Positions 25,846 to 34,504 of a DNA stretch of 64,000 nt are shown one piece after another (the stretch's first letter is position 1; each line of letters begins with the position of its first letter). The position numbers and the translations under genes are program-made. Source of the stretch: Bacteroidota bacterium (lineage in GTDB: Bacteria; Bacteroidota; Bacteroidia; Chitinophagales; LD1); NCBI GenBank assembly GCA_947479455.1, contig CANJZE010000007.1, positions 91,492 through 155,491 of the forward strand, read 5' to 3'. Under the pieces are notes generated by a model, which searched no databases, had not been told where the DNA came from, and saw only the letters and a program-made list of their open reading frames with translations.

Positions 25846-26805
25846 ATGTATAACTCAGACGTAGAAGGATTAGATGCATTTGCAGTCAGGTATAAAGAAT
25901 TGCGTGCCGAAGTGGCCCGTATAATTGTGGGTCAGGAAGACGTGGTTAAGAATGTGCTCCTTTCGGTTTTTGGTGACGGGCATAGTTTGTTGATTGGCGT
26001 TCCCGGTTTGGCTAAAACGCTTTTAGTGCATACTATTTCCGAAGTGCTTGATTTAAGTTTCAATCGCATTCAGTTTACTCCCGATTTAATGCCGAGTGAT
26101 ATTATTGGCTCTGAAATTTTGAATGAGAATCGCACCTTTAATTTTAACCGTGGCCCAATTTTCGCGAACATAGTTTTGGCCGATGAAATAAACCGTACAC
26201 CACCTAAAACACAAGCGGCATTGCTCGAAGCTATGCAGGAGCGTAGCGTAACGGTAGCCGGCACACGCCACAAACTCGATTTGCCGTTTTTTGTTTTGGC
26301 CACACAAAATCCTATTGAGCAGGAAGGAACTTATCCGCTGCCCGAAGCGCAACTCGACCGCTTTATGTTTTCTATCAACTTAGATTATCCAACTTTTGAA
26401 GAAGAAATAAATGTGGTGAAGAGCACTACTTCGGGACTGAAAGTGAAACTGAACACCAAAATGACCGCGCAGGAAATCATTTATTTTCAGCAGCTGATTC
26501 GCAGAATTCCAATTGCTGATAACGTGTTGGAATATGCTGTGAAGTTGGTGGTGAAGACCAGACCTAATTTACCTTCCTCACCAAAATCTGTAAACAACTA
26601 CATTAGTTGGGGTGCGGGACCACGCGCTTCGCAATATTTAGTGCTAGGGGCTAAATGCCATGCAGCATCATTGGGAAAATATTCACCCGATATTGAAGAT
26701 GTAAAAGCAATTGCACTTCCGGTGCTTCGCCATCGTGTTTTCAAAAACTACAAAGCCGAAGCCGAAGGTTTAGATATTGATACGATTGTGAGTGGGTTGT
26801 TGTAG
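25846..26805 (+). CDS. MoxR-family AAA+ ATPase
   Basis: A 319-residue AAA+ ATPase of the MoxR/RavA group. Walker A is GVPGLAKT, Walker B LADEINR, followed by ALLEAMQE and the sensor region TQNPIEQEGTYPLPEAQLDR that marks the family. MoxR proteins act as chaperone-like ATPases, often with VWA-domain partners; no VWA or DUF58 gene follows here. It closes the foldase operon, so a role in envelope protein maturation is plausible but inferred. Confidence 0.93.
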   Translation: MYNSDVEGLDAFAVRYKELRAEVARIIVGQEDVVKNVLLSVFGDGHSLLIGVPGLAKTLLVHTISEVLDLSFNRIQFTPDLMPSDIIGSEILNENRTFNFNRGPIFANIVLADEINRTPPKTQAALLEAMQERSVTVAGTRHKLDLPFFVLATQNPIEQEGTYPLPEAQLDRFMFSINLDYPTFEEEINVVKSTTSGLKVKLNTKMTAQEIIYFQQLIRRIPIADNVLEYAVKLVVKTRPNLPSSPKSVNNYISWGAGPRASQYLVLGAKCHAASLGKYSPDIEDVKAIALPVLRHRVFKNYKAEAEGLDIDTIVSGLL

Positions 26806-26826
26806 AATCTAACAGACTACAATTTT

Positions 26827-27151
26827 TCACAATCCTTTGTAAATTTCTTTTCTGTCGCCAATACTTATTACATCTACTACCAACTTATCATCCGCCACAG
26901 TATAAACTACTCTATAATCAGCAAAGCGAATCCGATAAGTATTTTGATATCCTTCAAGTTTTTTACAACCTGAGGGACGTGGTTCTGTAGATAATGCTTG
27001 TATTGCAGCATCGATTTTAACAGCAAAATGTTTTTGGAATTTTCTTAAGCGTTTTTAGTGCTCTCGATTTAATGGTAATGGTGTACTTCTTCGATTTATT
27101 TTCTTCCGAAGATTTCTTTTCGTGCGGCTTTATAAGAAACTGACTTTTCAT
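26827..27151 (-). pseudogene. RelE/ParE-type toxin, frameshifted
   Basis: Two adjacent minus-strand frames together encode a complete RelE-like toxin: KYTITIKSRALKTLKKIP in one frame, then AVKIDAAIQALSTEPRPSG, YRIRFADYRVVYTVADDKL and DVISIGDRKEIYKGL in another. The frames join at a run of four T (minus strand, 27025-27028), where removing one base restores a single frame; as written, translation stops at 27017-27019. The likely start is the ATG at 27151 within the antitoxin gene, or a later codon near 27110. Either a true inactivating insertion or an assembly error. Confidence 0.8.
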
Positions 27152-27305
27152 TTTTAGAAAGCTCAACCGATACCATATCCTCAAGGTCTTCAAACAAATC
27201 TACCAAATCGGTATTCTTCTTAATTTTTTTGCGAAGCGATTTGATATCAATAAAGATTCCATCTGTTTCGCCATTTGCATTAGTAACGTATTTGAATGGA
27301 GCCAT
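27096..27305 (-). CDS. Antitoxin partner of the broken RelE toxin
   Basis: A 69-residue protein (MAPFKYVTNANGETDGIFID start) with a helical charged centre and a C-terminal SYKAARKEIFGRK. Its position directly before, and overlapping, a RelE-like reading frame marks it as the antitoxin. The gene is intact while its toxin is frameshifted. I do not recognise the DNA-binding fold with certainty. Confidence 0.72.
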   Translation of the reverse strand: MAPFKYVTNANGETDGIFIDIKSLRKKIKKNTDLVDLFEDLEDMVSVELSKNEKSVSYKAARKEIFGRK

Positions 27306-27344
27306 GATTTATAGTTTTGTTGTAAATATAGAAATGAATTATCT

Positions 27345-28526
27345 CTACAACACCTCGAGCTCTTTTCCAATTTTCGTAAACGCAGCAATACATTTGTCTA
27401 AATGTTCGCGCTCATGCGCGGCACTTACCTGCACACGAATACGCGCTTTGCCTTTTGCCACCACCGGAAAGAAAAAACCAATAACGTAAATACCTTCGTC
27501 TAAAAGTTTGGCAGCAAAGTTTTGCGCCAACACTGCATCGTATAGCATAACCGGTGTAATAGGATGTACACCGGGCTTAATATCAAAACCCGCAGCCGTC
27601 ATTTTTTCGCGAAAATATTTTGTGTTGGTCTCGAGCTTATCGCGCAGTGCGGTGGTTTCGCTCAACATATCTAATACGGCAATAGAAGCACCAACAATAG
27701 CGGGCATTAATGTGTTACTAAAAAGATAAGGACGCGAACGCTGACGAAGCAGCTCTATAATTTCTTTTTTGCCACTGGTAAAACCACCGCTCGCTCCGCC
27801 CAATGCTTTGCCGAGCGTTCCGGTAATGATGTCAATCTTTCCGTGCACACCACAATACTCCGGTGTGCCTCTTCCTGTTTTACCAATAAACCCCGAAGCG
27901 TGACATTCATCTACCATTATCATGGCCTTGTATTTATCTGCCAGCGCAACAATTTTATCAAGCTGCGCAATCGTTCCATCCATTGAAAAAACTCCGTCAG
28001 TAACTATAATGCGCGAACGGTTTTTTTGCGTTGCAATTAGTTGCGCTTCCAAATCTTCCATGTCATTATTCTTATAGCGCAATCGCTCTGCTTTGCATAA
28101 ACGCACCCCATCAATTATAGAAGCGTGATTTAATTCGTCACTAATAATTGCATCCTCTTCATTGAAGAGAGGTTCAAACACTCCGCCATTAGCATCAAAA
28201 GCAGCAGCATAAAGTATAGTGTCTTCTGTTCCCAGAAATTCAGAAATCTTTTGCTCCAGCTCTTTATGAATATCCTGCGTGCCGCAAATAAACCGCACAC
28301 TGCTCATGCCATAGCCGTGCGTGTCCATTGCTTGTTTTGCAGCTTCTAAAACTTTAGGGTGCGATGAAAGACCGAGATAATTGTTGGCGCAGAAATTAAG
28401 AACTGTTATTCCGTTCACTTGAATCTCGGCACCTTGGGGTGAGGTAATAATTCTTTCGGTTTTATAAAGTCCGCTGGCTTTAATTTCTTCTACATCTTTC
28501 TGTAAGCGTTGCTGAATAGAATACAT
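27345..28526 (-). CDS. kbl: Glycine C-acetyltransferase (2-amino-3-ketobutyrate CoA ligase)
   Basis: A 393-residue PLP enzyme of the alpha-oxoamine synthase family. It converts 2-amino-3-oxobutyrate and CoA to glycine and acetyl-CoA, the second step of threonine breakdown. The PLP lysine is K240 in [10 protein letters not shown], with [11 protein letters not shown] and the substrate segment [14 protein letters not shown] intact. No threonine dehydrogenase gene is adjacent. The related serine palmitoyltransferase of Bacteroidota has a similar fold, so the exact acyl-CoA remains a small doubt. Confidence 0.92.
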   Translation of the reverse strand: MYSIQQRLQKDVEEIKASGLYKTERIITSPQGAEIQVNGITVLNFCANNYLGLSSHPKVLEAAKQAMDTHGYGMSSVRFICGTQDIHKELEQKISEFLGTEDTILYAAAFDANGGVFEPLFNEEDAIISDELNHASIIDGVRLCKAERLRYKNNDMEDLEAQLIATQKNRSRIIVTDGVFSMDGTIAQLDKIVALADKYKAMIMVDECHASGFIGKTGRGTPEYCGVHGKIDIITGTLGKALGGASGGFTSGKKEIIELLRQRSRPYLFSNTLMPAIVGASIAVLDMLSETTALRDKLETNTKYFREKMTAAGFDIKPGVHPITPVMLYDAVLAQNFAAKLLDEGIYVIGFFFPVVAKGKARIRVQVSAAHEREHLDKCIAAFTKIGKELEVL

Positions 28527-28546
28527 AGTTGGTGGTTTATTTATTT

Positions 28547-28603
28547 ACACGAAGACACAAAGTAATAATTGCATTTTTCTTAGCGGCTTAGCGCCTTTGT
28601 GTA
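28547..28603. repeat. Imperfect inverted repeat upstream of kbl
   Basis: The words acacgaagacacaaag and cgcctttgtgt form an imperfect palindrome in the kbl-trhO divergent gap. It resembles the cacaaaggcacaa repeat at 22862-22919 and seems to be of the same family. Confidence 0.5.
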
Positions 28604-28676
28604 AGTTGCATTTGTATTTCAAAAATAGATTTTCTGCTTGCATGATGCACATCATTTACAAAATGCGCCAATGAAT

Positions 28677-28684
28677 TATCTTCG
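28677..28684 (+). promoter_or_regulatory. Candidate -7 box of trhO
   Basis: TATCTTCG lies 7 bases before ATG 28692, so the transcript would start at or next to this codon. It excludes the upstream in-frame ATGs at 28638 and 28671 as real starts. Confidence 0.5.
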
Positions 28685-28691
28685 CGCTTCA

Positions 28692-29615
28692 ATGAAACCA
28701 TATCAGACCTTACTTTATTACAAATACACGCGCATTCCCGGTGCCGAAGAGTTTGCGCAACACCATTTGGAATTTTGCGAACGCTTAGGAATTGTAGGAA
28801 GAATAATAGTTGCCGAAGAGGGATTGAACGGAACTGTTTCGGGAACTGTAGTGCAGTGCAAAAAATATATGGACACCATAAAATCGAACCCAATGTTCGA
28901 AGGCATTGAGTTTAAAATTGATGAAGTTGATGCACCAACATTCGAAAGATTATACGTGCGCTTTAAACCCGAAATAGTGCACAGCAGTTTACGCGGCATA
29001 AAAAATGTTGACCCTAATCTAACCACCGGCATACATTTAAAACCGAAAGAGGTAGATGAAATGATTGAGCAGGATGATGTCGTGTTTATAGATGTGCGCT
29101 CTAATTATGAAAGCGGTGTCGGGCATTTTAAAAACGCATTGAAACTCGACATCGATAACTTCCGCGATTTTCCTGAGCAGCTAAAACAACTCGAACATTT
29201 AAAAGATAAGAAGGTGGTTACCTACTGTACAGGTGGAATCAAATGCGAAAAGGCAAGTGGTTATCTTTTACAGAATGGTTTTAAAAATGTTTATCAGGTT
29301 GATGGAGGTGTAGTCAAGTATGCTAAAGAAACCGGAGGCAAAAACTTTGAAGGCAAATTGTATGTGTTCGATAACAGAGTAGTGGTAGATGTAAATTCTG
29401 TTGAGCCATCGATTGTTTCTACTTGCAAAATTTGTAACAAAAAATCGGCACACATGGTTAATTGCGCCAATGCTGAGTGCAACGAACATTTTGTTTTATG
29501 CGAAACATGCGGCTGGAAAATGGAAGGTTGCTGTAGCGAAGTCTGCTTGAAAGCCCCCGCTAAACGCGTGTATGACGGCACAGGTTATTACCAGCGCGAA
29601 TCTGTTCAACAATAA
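28692..29615 (+). CDS. trhO: tRNA uridine(34) hydroxylase, rhodanese-type
   Basis: A 307-residue protein of the TrhO/UPF0176 family, which uses a rhodanese domain to hydroxylate uridine 34 in tRNA anticodons. The N-terminal ferredoxin-like acylphosphatase-type domain (LLYYKYTRIPGAEEFAQHH) is followed by the rhodanese domain with catalytic Cys in VTYCTGGIKCEKASG, and a cysteine-rich C-terminus (CKICNK, CANAEC, CETCG, CCSEVC) that may bind zinc. The start at 28692 (MKPYQTLLYYKY) agrees with Bacillus-type homologues and with the promoter position. Confidence 0.9.
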   Translation: MKPYQTLLYYKYTRIPGAEEFAQHHLEFCERLGIVGRIIVAEEGLNGTVSGTVVQCKKYMDTIKSNPMFEGIEFKIDEVDAPTFERLYVRFKPEIVHSSLRGIKNVDPNLTTGIHLKPKEVDEMIEQDDVVFIDVRSNYESGVGHFKNALKLDIDNFRDFPEQLKQLEHLKDKKVVTYCTGGIKCEKASGYLLQNGFKNVYQVDGGVVKYAKETGGKNFEGKLYVFDNRVVVDVNSVEPSIVSTCKICNKKSAHMVNCANAECNEHFVLCETCGWKMEGCCSEVCLKAPAKRVYDGTGYYQRESVQQ

Positions 29616-29667
29616 ACTGCAAACAAATTCTAAGTTTGTTTTACTAAAAAATCTCAATTCTCCAATT

Positions 29668-30720
29668 ATGATTAATGTTTCCCTTCTAAAAGAAATTTGT
29701 GAATTGCCGGGTGTTCCGGGTCACGAACAAAAAGTGCGCGAACTCATTCAACGCGAACTGAAAAATATTGCCGATGATATTTCTATTGACCATATGGGCA
29801 ATCTCATAGCGGTTAAAAAAGGTAAGAGCAGTGCCAAAAAAGTAATGGCAGCTGCGCACATGGATGAAATTGGTTTCATTGTTCATCATATTGATGAGAA
29901 TGGGTTTTTGCGTTTTCATCCGCTGGGCGGCTTCGACCCTAAAACATTAACCGCGCAGCGTGTAATTGTTCACGGCAAAAAAGATGTGATAGGTGTAATG
30001 GGCACTAAACCTATTCACTTAATGACAGCCGAAGAACGAATCAAACCACTTCATCTCACTGATTTTTTCATTGACCTCGGTATGCCCCGCAAAGAAGTGG
30101 TAAAGATTGTAGAAGTAGGCAGCACCGTTACCCGCGAGCGCGAATTGATTGAAATGGGAGAATGTGTAAACTGCAAAAGCATTGACAACCGTGTAGCTGT
30201 TTTTATTCTTATTGAAACACTTCGCGAGTTGAAAGGCAAAAGTATTCCTTACGATTTCTACGGCATTTTTACGGTGCAGGAAGAAGTAGGTATTCGCGGT
30301 GCACAAGTAGCTGCACATCACATTGGAGCTGAATTCAGTTTTTGTATTGATACCACTATTGCTTTCGATACACCGGGAGCAAAACCCGAAGAGAGTGTTA
30401 CGAAACTTGGAGATGGAGTAGCCATAAAAATTATGGATTCATCGGCTATATGCGATTACCGCATGGTGAAATACATGAAAGAACTTGCCGACAAAAACAA
30501 AATTAAATGGCAACCCGAATTGCTTCCTGCTGGCGGAACCGACACTGCCGGCATGCAGCGTATGGCACCTAACGGAACTATTGCCGGGGCGGTTTCAATT
30601 CCTACCCGTCACATTCATTCAGTAATTGAAATGGCACACAAAGCCGATATAAAAGGCAATATTGATTTGCTTAAATTGTGTTTGACCAATTTGGATAAAT
30701 ACGATTGGTCGTTTAAGTAG
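29668..30720 (+). CDS. M42 family metallo-aminopeptidase
   Basis: A 350-residue cytosolic zinc or cobalt aminopeptidase of the M42 (glutamyl aminopeptidase/FrvX) family, involved in peptide breakdown. Metal and catalytic residues are in order: AAHMDEIGF (His), KSIDNRVAV (Asp), QEEVGIRGA (catalytic Glu pair), FCIDTTI (Asp) and PTRHIHS (His). The frame is open 32 codons further upstream, overlapping trhO, but ATG 29668 (MINVSLLKEICELPG) fits the family start. Many M42 proteins form dodecameric shells. Confidence 0.93.
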   Translation: MINVSLLKEICELPGVPGHEQKVRELIQRELKNIADDISIDHMGNLIAVKKGKSSAKKVMAAAHMDEIGFIVHHIDENGFLRFHPLGGFDPKTLTAQRVIVHGKKDVIGVMGTKPIHLMTAEERIKPLHLTDFFIDLGMPRKEVVKIVEVGSTVTRERELIEMGECVNCKSIDNRVAVFILIETLRELKGKSIPYDFYGIFTVQEEVGIRGAQVAAHHIGAEFSFCIDTTIAFDTPGAKPEESVTKLGDGVAIKIMDSSAICDYRMVKYMKELADKNKIKWQPELLPAGGTDTAGMQRMAPNGTIAGAVSIPTRHIHSVIEMAHKADIKGNIDLLKLCLTNLDKYDWSFK

Positions 30721-30800
30721 TTGTCATGCTGAACGAGGTTTCCGAAGTGAAGCATCTTGTATTTTCATCTGCTAATTTGCTAATCAACTAATTGTCTCAT
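30721..30800. repeat. Interspersed repeat fragment (tgtcatgctgaa type)
   Basis: The stretch TTGTCATGCTGAACGAGG and the following GAAGTGAAGCATC resemble the ends of the larger element at 50683-50773. It fills the M42-phhB gap together with a low-complexity ctaatttgctaat run. Confidence 0.55.
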
Positions 30801-30805
30801 CAAAT

Positions 30806-31036
30806 ATGTGGACAGAAGAAAATAACTCCCTCAAACGCACCTTCACCTTCAAAGACTTTTCCGAAGCTTTTGCATTTATGTCACGTGTGGCATTGCTTGC
30901 CGAAAAACAAGACCACCATCCTTATTGGGTAAACGTTTGGAACCGCGTGGAGATTACACTCAACACACACAGCGAAGGAAATATAGTAACAGAGAAAGAC
31001 AGAAAGCTGGCCGCTGATATTGATAAACTTGTCTGA
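30806..31036 (+). CDS. phhB: Pterin-4a-carbinolamine dehydratase
   Basis: A 76-residue dehydratase that regenerates the pterin cofactor of aromatic amino acid hydroxylases. The active-site signature is readable: EKQDHHPYW with the His pair, a tryptophan in VWNRVEITL, His in NTHSEG and a terminal Asp. It is about 20 residues shorter than many homologues at the N-terminus, where residues [13 protein letters not shown] begin directly at the first strand. No phenylalanine hydroxylase gene is in the window. Confidence 0.92.
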   Translation: MWTEENNSLKRTFTFKDFSEAFAFMSRVALLAEKQDHHPYWVNVWNRVEITLNTHSEGNIVTEKDRKLAADIDKLV

Positions 31037-31070
31037 AATCAAAAGCAGTTTCACATAGCATGTGAATCGT

Positions 31071-31105
31071 TTGTCTTTTACAACCATACGCAAGATTTAT
31101 TTTTG
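31071..31105 (+). promoter_or_regulatory. Candidate promoter of the M23 peptidase gene
   Basis: TTG (31071-31073) is followed after 24 bp by TATTTTTG (31098-31105), an exact -7 match. The ATG is at 31125. Confidence 0.45.
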
Positions 31106-31124
31106 AAACAAGCGTACAGCTGTT

Positions 31125-32921
31125 ATGAAAATTCTTGCGACTACCTTTTTGCTTTCCCTAATCGTATTGCTGAATACTTCGTTTCATGCAGTTGTTATCA
31201 CTCAACCAACAACGAGCAATTTGCAAACTTTAACCGACAGTCTGCAACTTCCGACTTCCGACTTCCGACTTCCGACTGATTCTAATTATTTCTCTTCTCC
31301 TCTCGATATTTCTCCGCTTACCATTGTTGGAAATTTCGGAGAGCCACGCAGATTGCATTTTCATACAGGCTTAGATTTTAGAACAAATCAAGAAGAAGGT
31401 CACGCGGTGTTTGCTGTGGCTGATGGATACATTTCGCGCATCAATGTTTCAGGAGCGGGTTATGGAAATGCGCTTTACATTACGCACCCGAATGGATATG
31501 TAACGGCATACGGACACCTGCAAAAATTCAACGCGCAATTGATGGCACGCTTACGCGCTGAGCAATATGCTAAAGAAAGTTTTGCCGTTGATTTTAAATT
31601 GTTACCCCAAGAAATTCTGGTTAAGAAAGGGGACACGATTGCACTAAGCGGGAACACAGGCGGTAGTGGTGGTCCGCATTTGCATTTCGAAATTCGCGAT
31701 TCATTAGAAAGAGTTTACAACCCATTATTGTTTGGTTACAAACTGAAAGACGATATGAAACCGTTGGTGAGTTTTTTAAAATTCTATGCGCTCGATGATT
31801 TAAAAAACAAAAGCGATGGTTACCGCACAAAAGTTTTTGGAAAGCTTGGTGTATATGAAGTAACAGGCGGAATTGTAAAATTGAATTCAACCCAAATCGG
31901 AATTTCTGTTAACACATTTGACGTTATCAATCTTTCTGATGCGCACATCGGCATTTACAACATCACCGTTTTTGATGGCGATAAAATGATTTACGAATAC
32001 AAGATGGACAGGATCGCTTTTTCAGACAAGCGTGATGTGCTCAGCCATACCGACTATCCTATTTTTATGAACGAAGCGCATCGAACTTTTCATAAATGTT
32101 TTGTAGAGCCCGGAAATCACTGCCCTGTTTATTGCAGTTTAGAAAACAGCGGGGTAATTAATTTGAGTGATGGCAAAGCGCACGACATTCATTTAGAGGT
32201 AAGCGATTATGCAGGTAACGTTGCGCTTGTAAAATTCAAACTGCAATATGATAAAACAAGCCAACTGCTTAAAGAAAAAGAATTGAAATACACCACGCGC
32301 TTCGACTTCGACCACGAAAACGAGTTCTCCAATTCTGACATTAAAATGAAGTTGCCTTTAGGTTGTCTGTTCGATCATGTATTCTTCAATTTCTCTTCGG
32401 CACTTTCCACCGAGCCGAATTTCTTTTCAAAAATTTATCAGCTTGATAATAGTAATACGCAAGTATTCGATTGGTTTGATTTAAGCATTAAAACCGAAAA
32501 CTTAAATCCTGCTTTTGCAGATAAAGCCATAGTCATTTACAAAGATGGCACTGGTGCTACCACTTCGCGCGGAGGAAAATTTGAAAACGGTTTTATAACT
32601 ACTAAAGCGCGCGAGTTTGGAACATACTATGTGAAGTTAGATACCACGCTGCCGCAAGTAAAAATACTGAACGTAGTGCCGAACAGAAACATGCGGCTTT
32701 ACAAAAAAATTCTCATCAAAATTACCGATAATCTCAGCGGCATCATTGACTTTGATACTTATGTTGATGGCAAATGGGTAGTAACCGTTTACGATGCAAA
32801 GTTTTCCATGCTCACTCACTCGCTCGACCAAAACCTTTCGACTGGCGAACACTTATTCAAAGTGGTAGTAACTGATGAAAGAAATAATCGCTCGGAAGTA
32901 GAAATGAAGTTTACGATGTAA
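31125..32921 (+). CDS. M23 family metallopeptidase, secreted
   Basis: A 598-residue envelope protein with a signal peptide and an N-terminal LytM/M23 peptidase domain that cuts peptidoglycan cross-links. The zinc site is intact: H80 and D84 in FHTGLDF, and the GGPHLHFE motif. Inserted between the two motifs is a longer loop than in minimal LytM domains. The remaining 380 residues are beta-rich, probably immunoglobulin-like repeats, with no recognised T9SS tail. Residues 42-50 (LPTSDFRLP) are encoded by four tandem copies of a 7-bp unit, between the signal peptide and the enzyme domain. Function as a morphogenic or daughter-cell separation hydrolase is inference. Confidence 0.88.
   Translation: MKILATTFLLSLIVLLNTSFHAVVITQPTTSNLQTLTDSLQLPTSDFRLPTDSNYFSSPLDISPLTIVGNFGEPRRLHFHTGLDFRTNQEEGHAVFAVADGYISRINVSGAGYGNALYITHPNGYVTAYGHLQKFNAQLMARLRAEQYAKESFAVDFKLLPQEILVKKGDTIALSGNTGGSGGPHLHFEIRDSLERVYNPLLFGYKLKDDMKPLVSFLKFYALDDLKNKSDGYRTKVFGKLGVYEVTGGIVKLNSTQIGISVNTFDVINLSDAHIGIYNITVFDGDKMIYEYKMDRIAFSDKRDVLSHTDYPIFMNEAHRTFHKCFVEPGNHCPVYCSLENSGVINLSDGKAHDIHLEVSDYAGNVALVKFKLQYDKTSQLLKEKELKYTTRFDFDHENEFSNSDIKMKLPLGCLFDHVFFNFSSALSTEPNFFSKIYQLDNSNTQVFDWFDLSIKTENLNPAFADKAIVIYKDGTGATTSRGGKFENGFITTKAREFGTYYVKLDTTLPQVKILNVVPNRNMRLYKKILIKITDNLSGIIDFDTYVDGKWVVTVYDAKFSMLTHSLDQNLSTGEHLFKVVVTDERNNRSEVEMKFTM
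31247..31274 (+). repeat. Four tandem copies of the heptamer ACTTCCG inside the M23 gene
   Basis: The 7-bp unit ACTTCCG is repeated exactly four times, then starts a fifth copy (ACT). Seven is not a multiple of three, so gain or loss of one copy would shift the reading frame shortly after the signal peptide. Confidence 0.92.
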
Positions 32922-32938
32922 TAAGATATGCCCTACTA

Positions 32939-34402
32939 CTATTCGGAAGAAGATTTTTTTAAGCTGTAAACTTTAATCGTTCCTTTTTCAAGAACCAGTT
33001 TGTCAAGGTGATTTTTAATTCCTGCATCCGCATCAATATTTCTTGAATCAGTATACAGATACTTGGCTCCGTGTTCAATCATTAGTTCCAGTTGTTCGGT
33101 AGTCAATTCATCATTGTGAAACCCCCATCCTTTTTTGTCAATGTAATAGAAGAAGATAAAGTGCGACACATCGTTTCCAACTACTACCAAGGCATTTTTT
33201 GGAACAGCATTCTGAAGCTCGGTTTTATAAACCAACAAATCTTTATTGAAGCCGGGTAGTTCAGGATTCCATCTTGACTGCATTCTTAAATAACATGTGA
33301 GTGGCAGCAAAAGCAGAAGTAGGACGGTTAAGTATTGAACAAATTTGACGTTTGAGTTATACATATGATATGCACCATATGCTACCAACATAAACAGCAA
33401 CGGATAGAACGGAAAAAGATAATAATCGTGGTCAACACCAATGGCGTTAATCTCAAACAAAAAATAGATAAGGACCACAACACTCCAGGCAAGCATCAGC
33501 AGAAATCGAGAATCTTTGAAAGCTCTTTTTGTAAACAAAAAATAAAACCCCGCTAGAAAAAAAAGCACCGAACCATAATTGAGCAATAGTTCGGGTAATG
33601 TGGAAATCAAATTATGAAGCAGAAACTCAACTATTCTATTTGTTGTTTCCCGATTGTTGAACATGCCTTTTACAATCATGTTTCCGTTCCATTGAGGCAT
33701 TACAGTTACATACCAAAGCAAGGGCAATACCAATGGCGTAAAAAGAACAATTGCGGAGATTATCTTTTTGCCATCCAGTTTTTTTTGAAAAAGTTGCAAC
33801 CCAAAAAAGAAAAGGGGAACGATATAGTAAACAACGAAAGGTAGTTTGCAAAGCGAGCCAATACTTAACAATACTCCTGCTAAAACCAGATGTAACCATT
33901 GTTGGTTGTTCTGCCACATAAAGAAAAAAGCAATGCCCCAAACGGAACAGCACAACGCCAAATTATCGGGAATGGGATTAATGGTGTAGTAATAAAAGCA
34001 GGGCGAAAAATTAAAAGCCCACGCACCCATTAGTGAAAGTGTGGTGCTTCGAAAAAGACTATGAAGCAATTGATAGATTCCGAGTATTGTAAATAACCCT
34101 ATGATAAACATGCAAACTCTAGTAATGAACAGATGATTTCCAAAAACTTTATAAGCGCAAGCAACCAGCCATTGCATTAAAGGAAACTCCATTCTGAAAA
34201 TGCCATCACCATTAGCGCGGTCGTTTCTTCGAGGATGGAGAATATTCATATCCTCTTCGTAAAAATTAATGATGGTGCTTTGTGTTTGCGTTTGTCGCCA
34301 CACATGAATGCTCATTAAATCTTTTGAGAAATCTTTAAGGTGCATGAAGAAACTAATTGCCAAGATGGATAGCAGAATGATGTTTCTTAAAAAATTGCTC
34401 AT
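32939..34402 (-). CDS. GT39-like membrane glycosyltransferase
   Basis: A 487-residue polytopic membrane protein with about 11 hydrophobic helices. The first luminal/periplasmic loop (HVWRQTQTQSTIINFYEEDM) and the arrangement of helices resemble the GT-C fold of ArnT/dolichyl-phosphate-mannose protein mannosyltransferase families, which transfer sugars from polyprenyl-phosphate donors. A C-terminal soluble domain (residues 400-487) resembles the end domains seen in that family. Similar proteins lie at 61.1 and 62.5 kb. Acceptor and donor are unknown. Confidence 0.78.
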   Translation of the reverse strand: MSNFLRNIILLSILAISFFMHLKDFSKDLMSIHVWRQTQTQSTIINFYEEDMNILHPRRNDRANGDGIFRMEFPLMQWLVACAYKVFGNHLFITRVCMFIIGLFTILGIYQLLHSLFRSTTLSLMGAWAFNFSPCFYYYTINPIPDNLALCCSVWGIAFFFMWQNNQQWLHLVLAGVLLSIGSLCKLPFVVYYIVPLFFFGLQLFQKKLDGKKIISAIVLFTPLVLPLLWYVTVMPQWNGNMIVKGMFNNRETTNRIVEFLLHNLISTLPELLLNYGSVLFFLAGFYFLFTKRAFKDSRFLLMLAWSVVVLIYFLFEINAIGVDHDYYLFPFYPLLFMLVAYGAYHMYNSNVKFVQYLTVLLLLLLPLTCYLRMQSRWNPELPGFNKDLLVYKTELQNAVPKNALVVVGNDVSHFIFFYYIDKKGWGFHNDELTTEQLELMIEHGAKYLYTDSRNIDADAGIKNHLDKLVLEKGTIKVYSLKKSSSE

Positions 34403-34447
34403 GAATTTTTGTTGCCATCAAATCTAAAAACCTTCTACTTCTTGATG

Positions 34448-34481
34448 TTGCCAAAAGCAAGCACCTTTTTTTTTACATTTG
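34448..34481 (+). promoter_or_regulatory. Candidate promoter of the copper monooxygenase gene
   Basis: TTG (34448-34450), a 23-bp spacer and TACATTTG (34474-34481) match the Bacteroidota promoter consensus exactly in the -7 box. The ATG is at 34505. Confidence 0.6.
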
Positions 34482-34504
34482 GAGAAAGAAAATAATCAAG
34501 TAGC

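Noticed and set aside
28638..28691. Longer TrhO with 18 extra N-terminal residues
   Set aside because: The extra codons lie upstream of or across the likely -7 box and do not match the family start.
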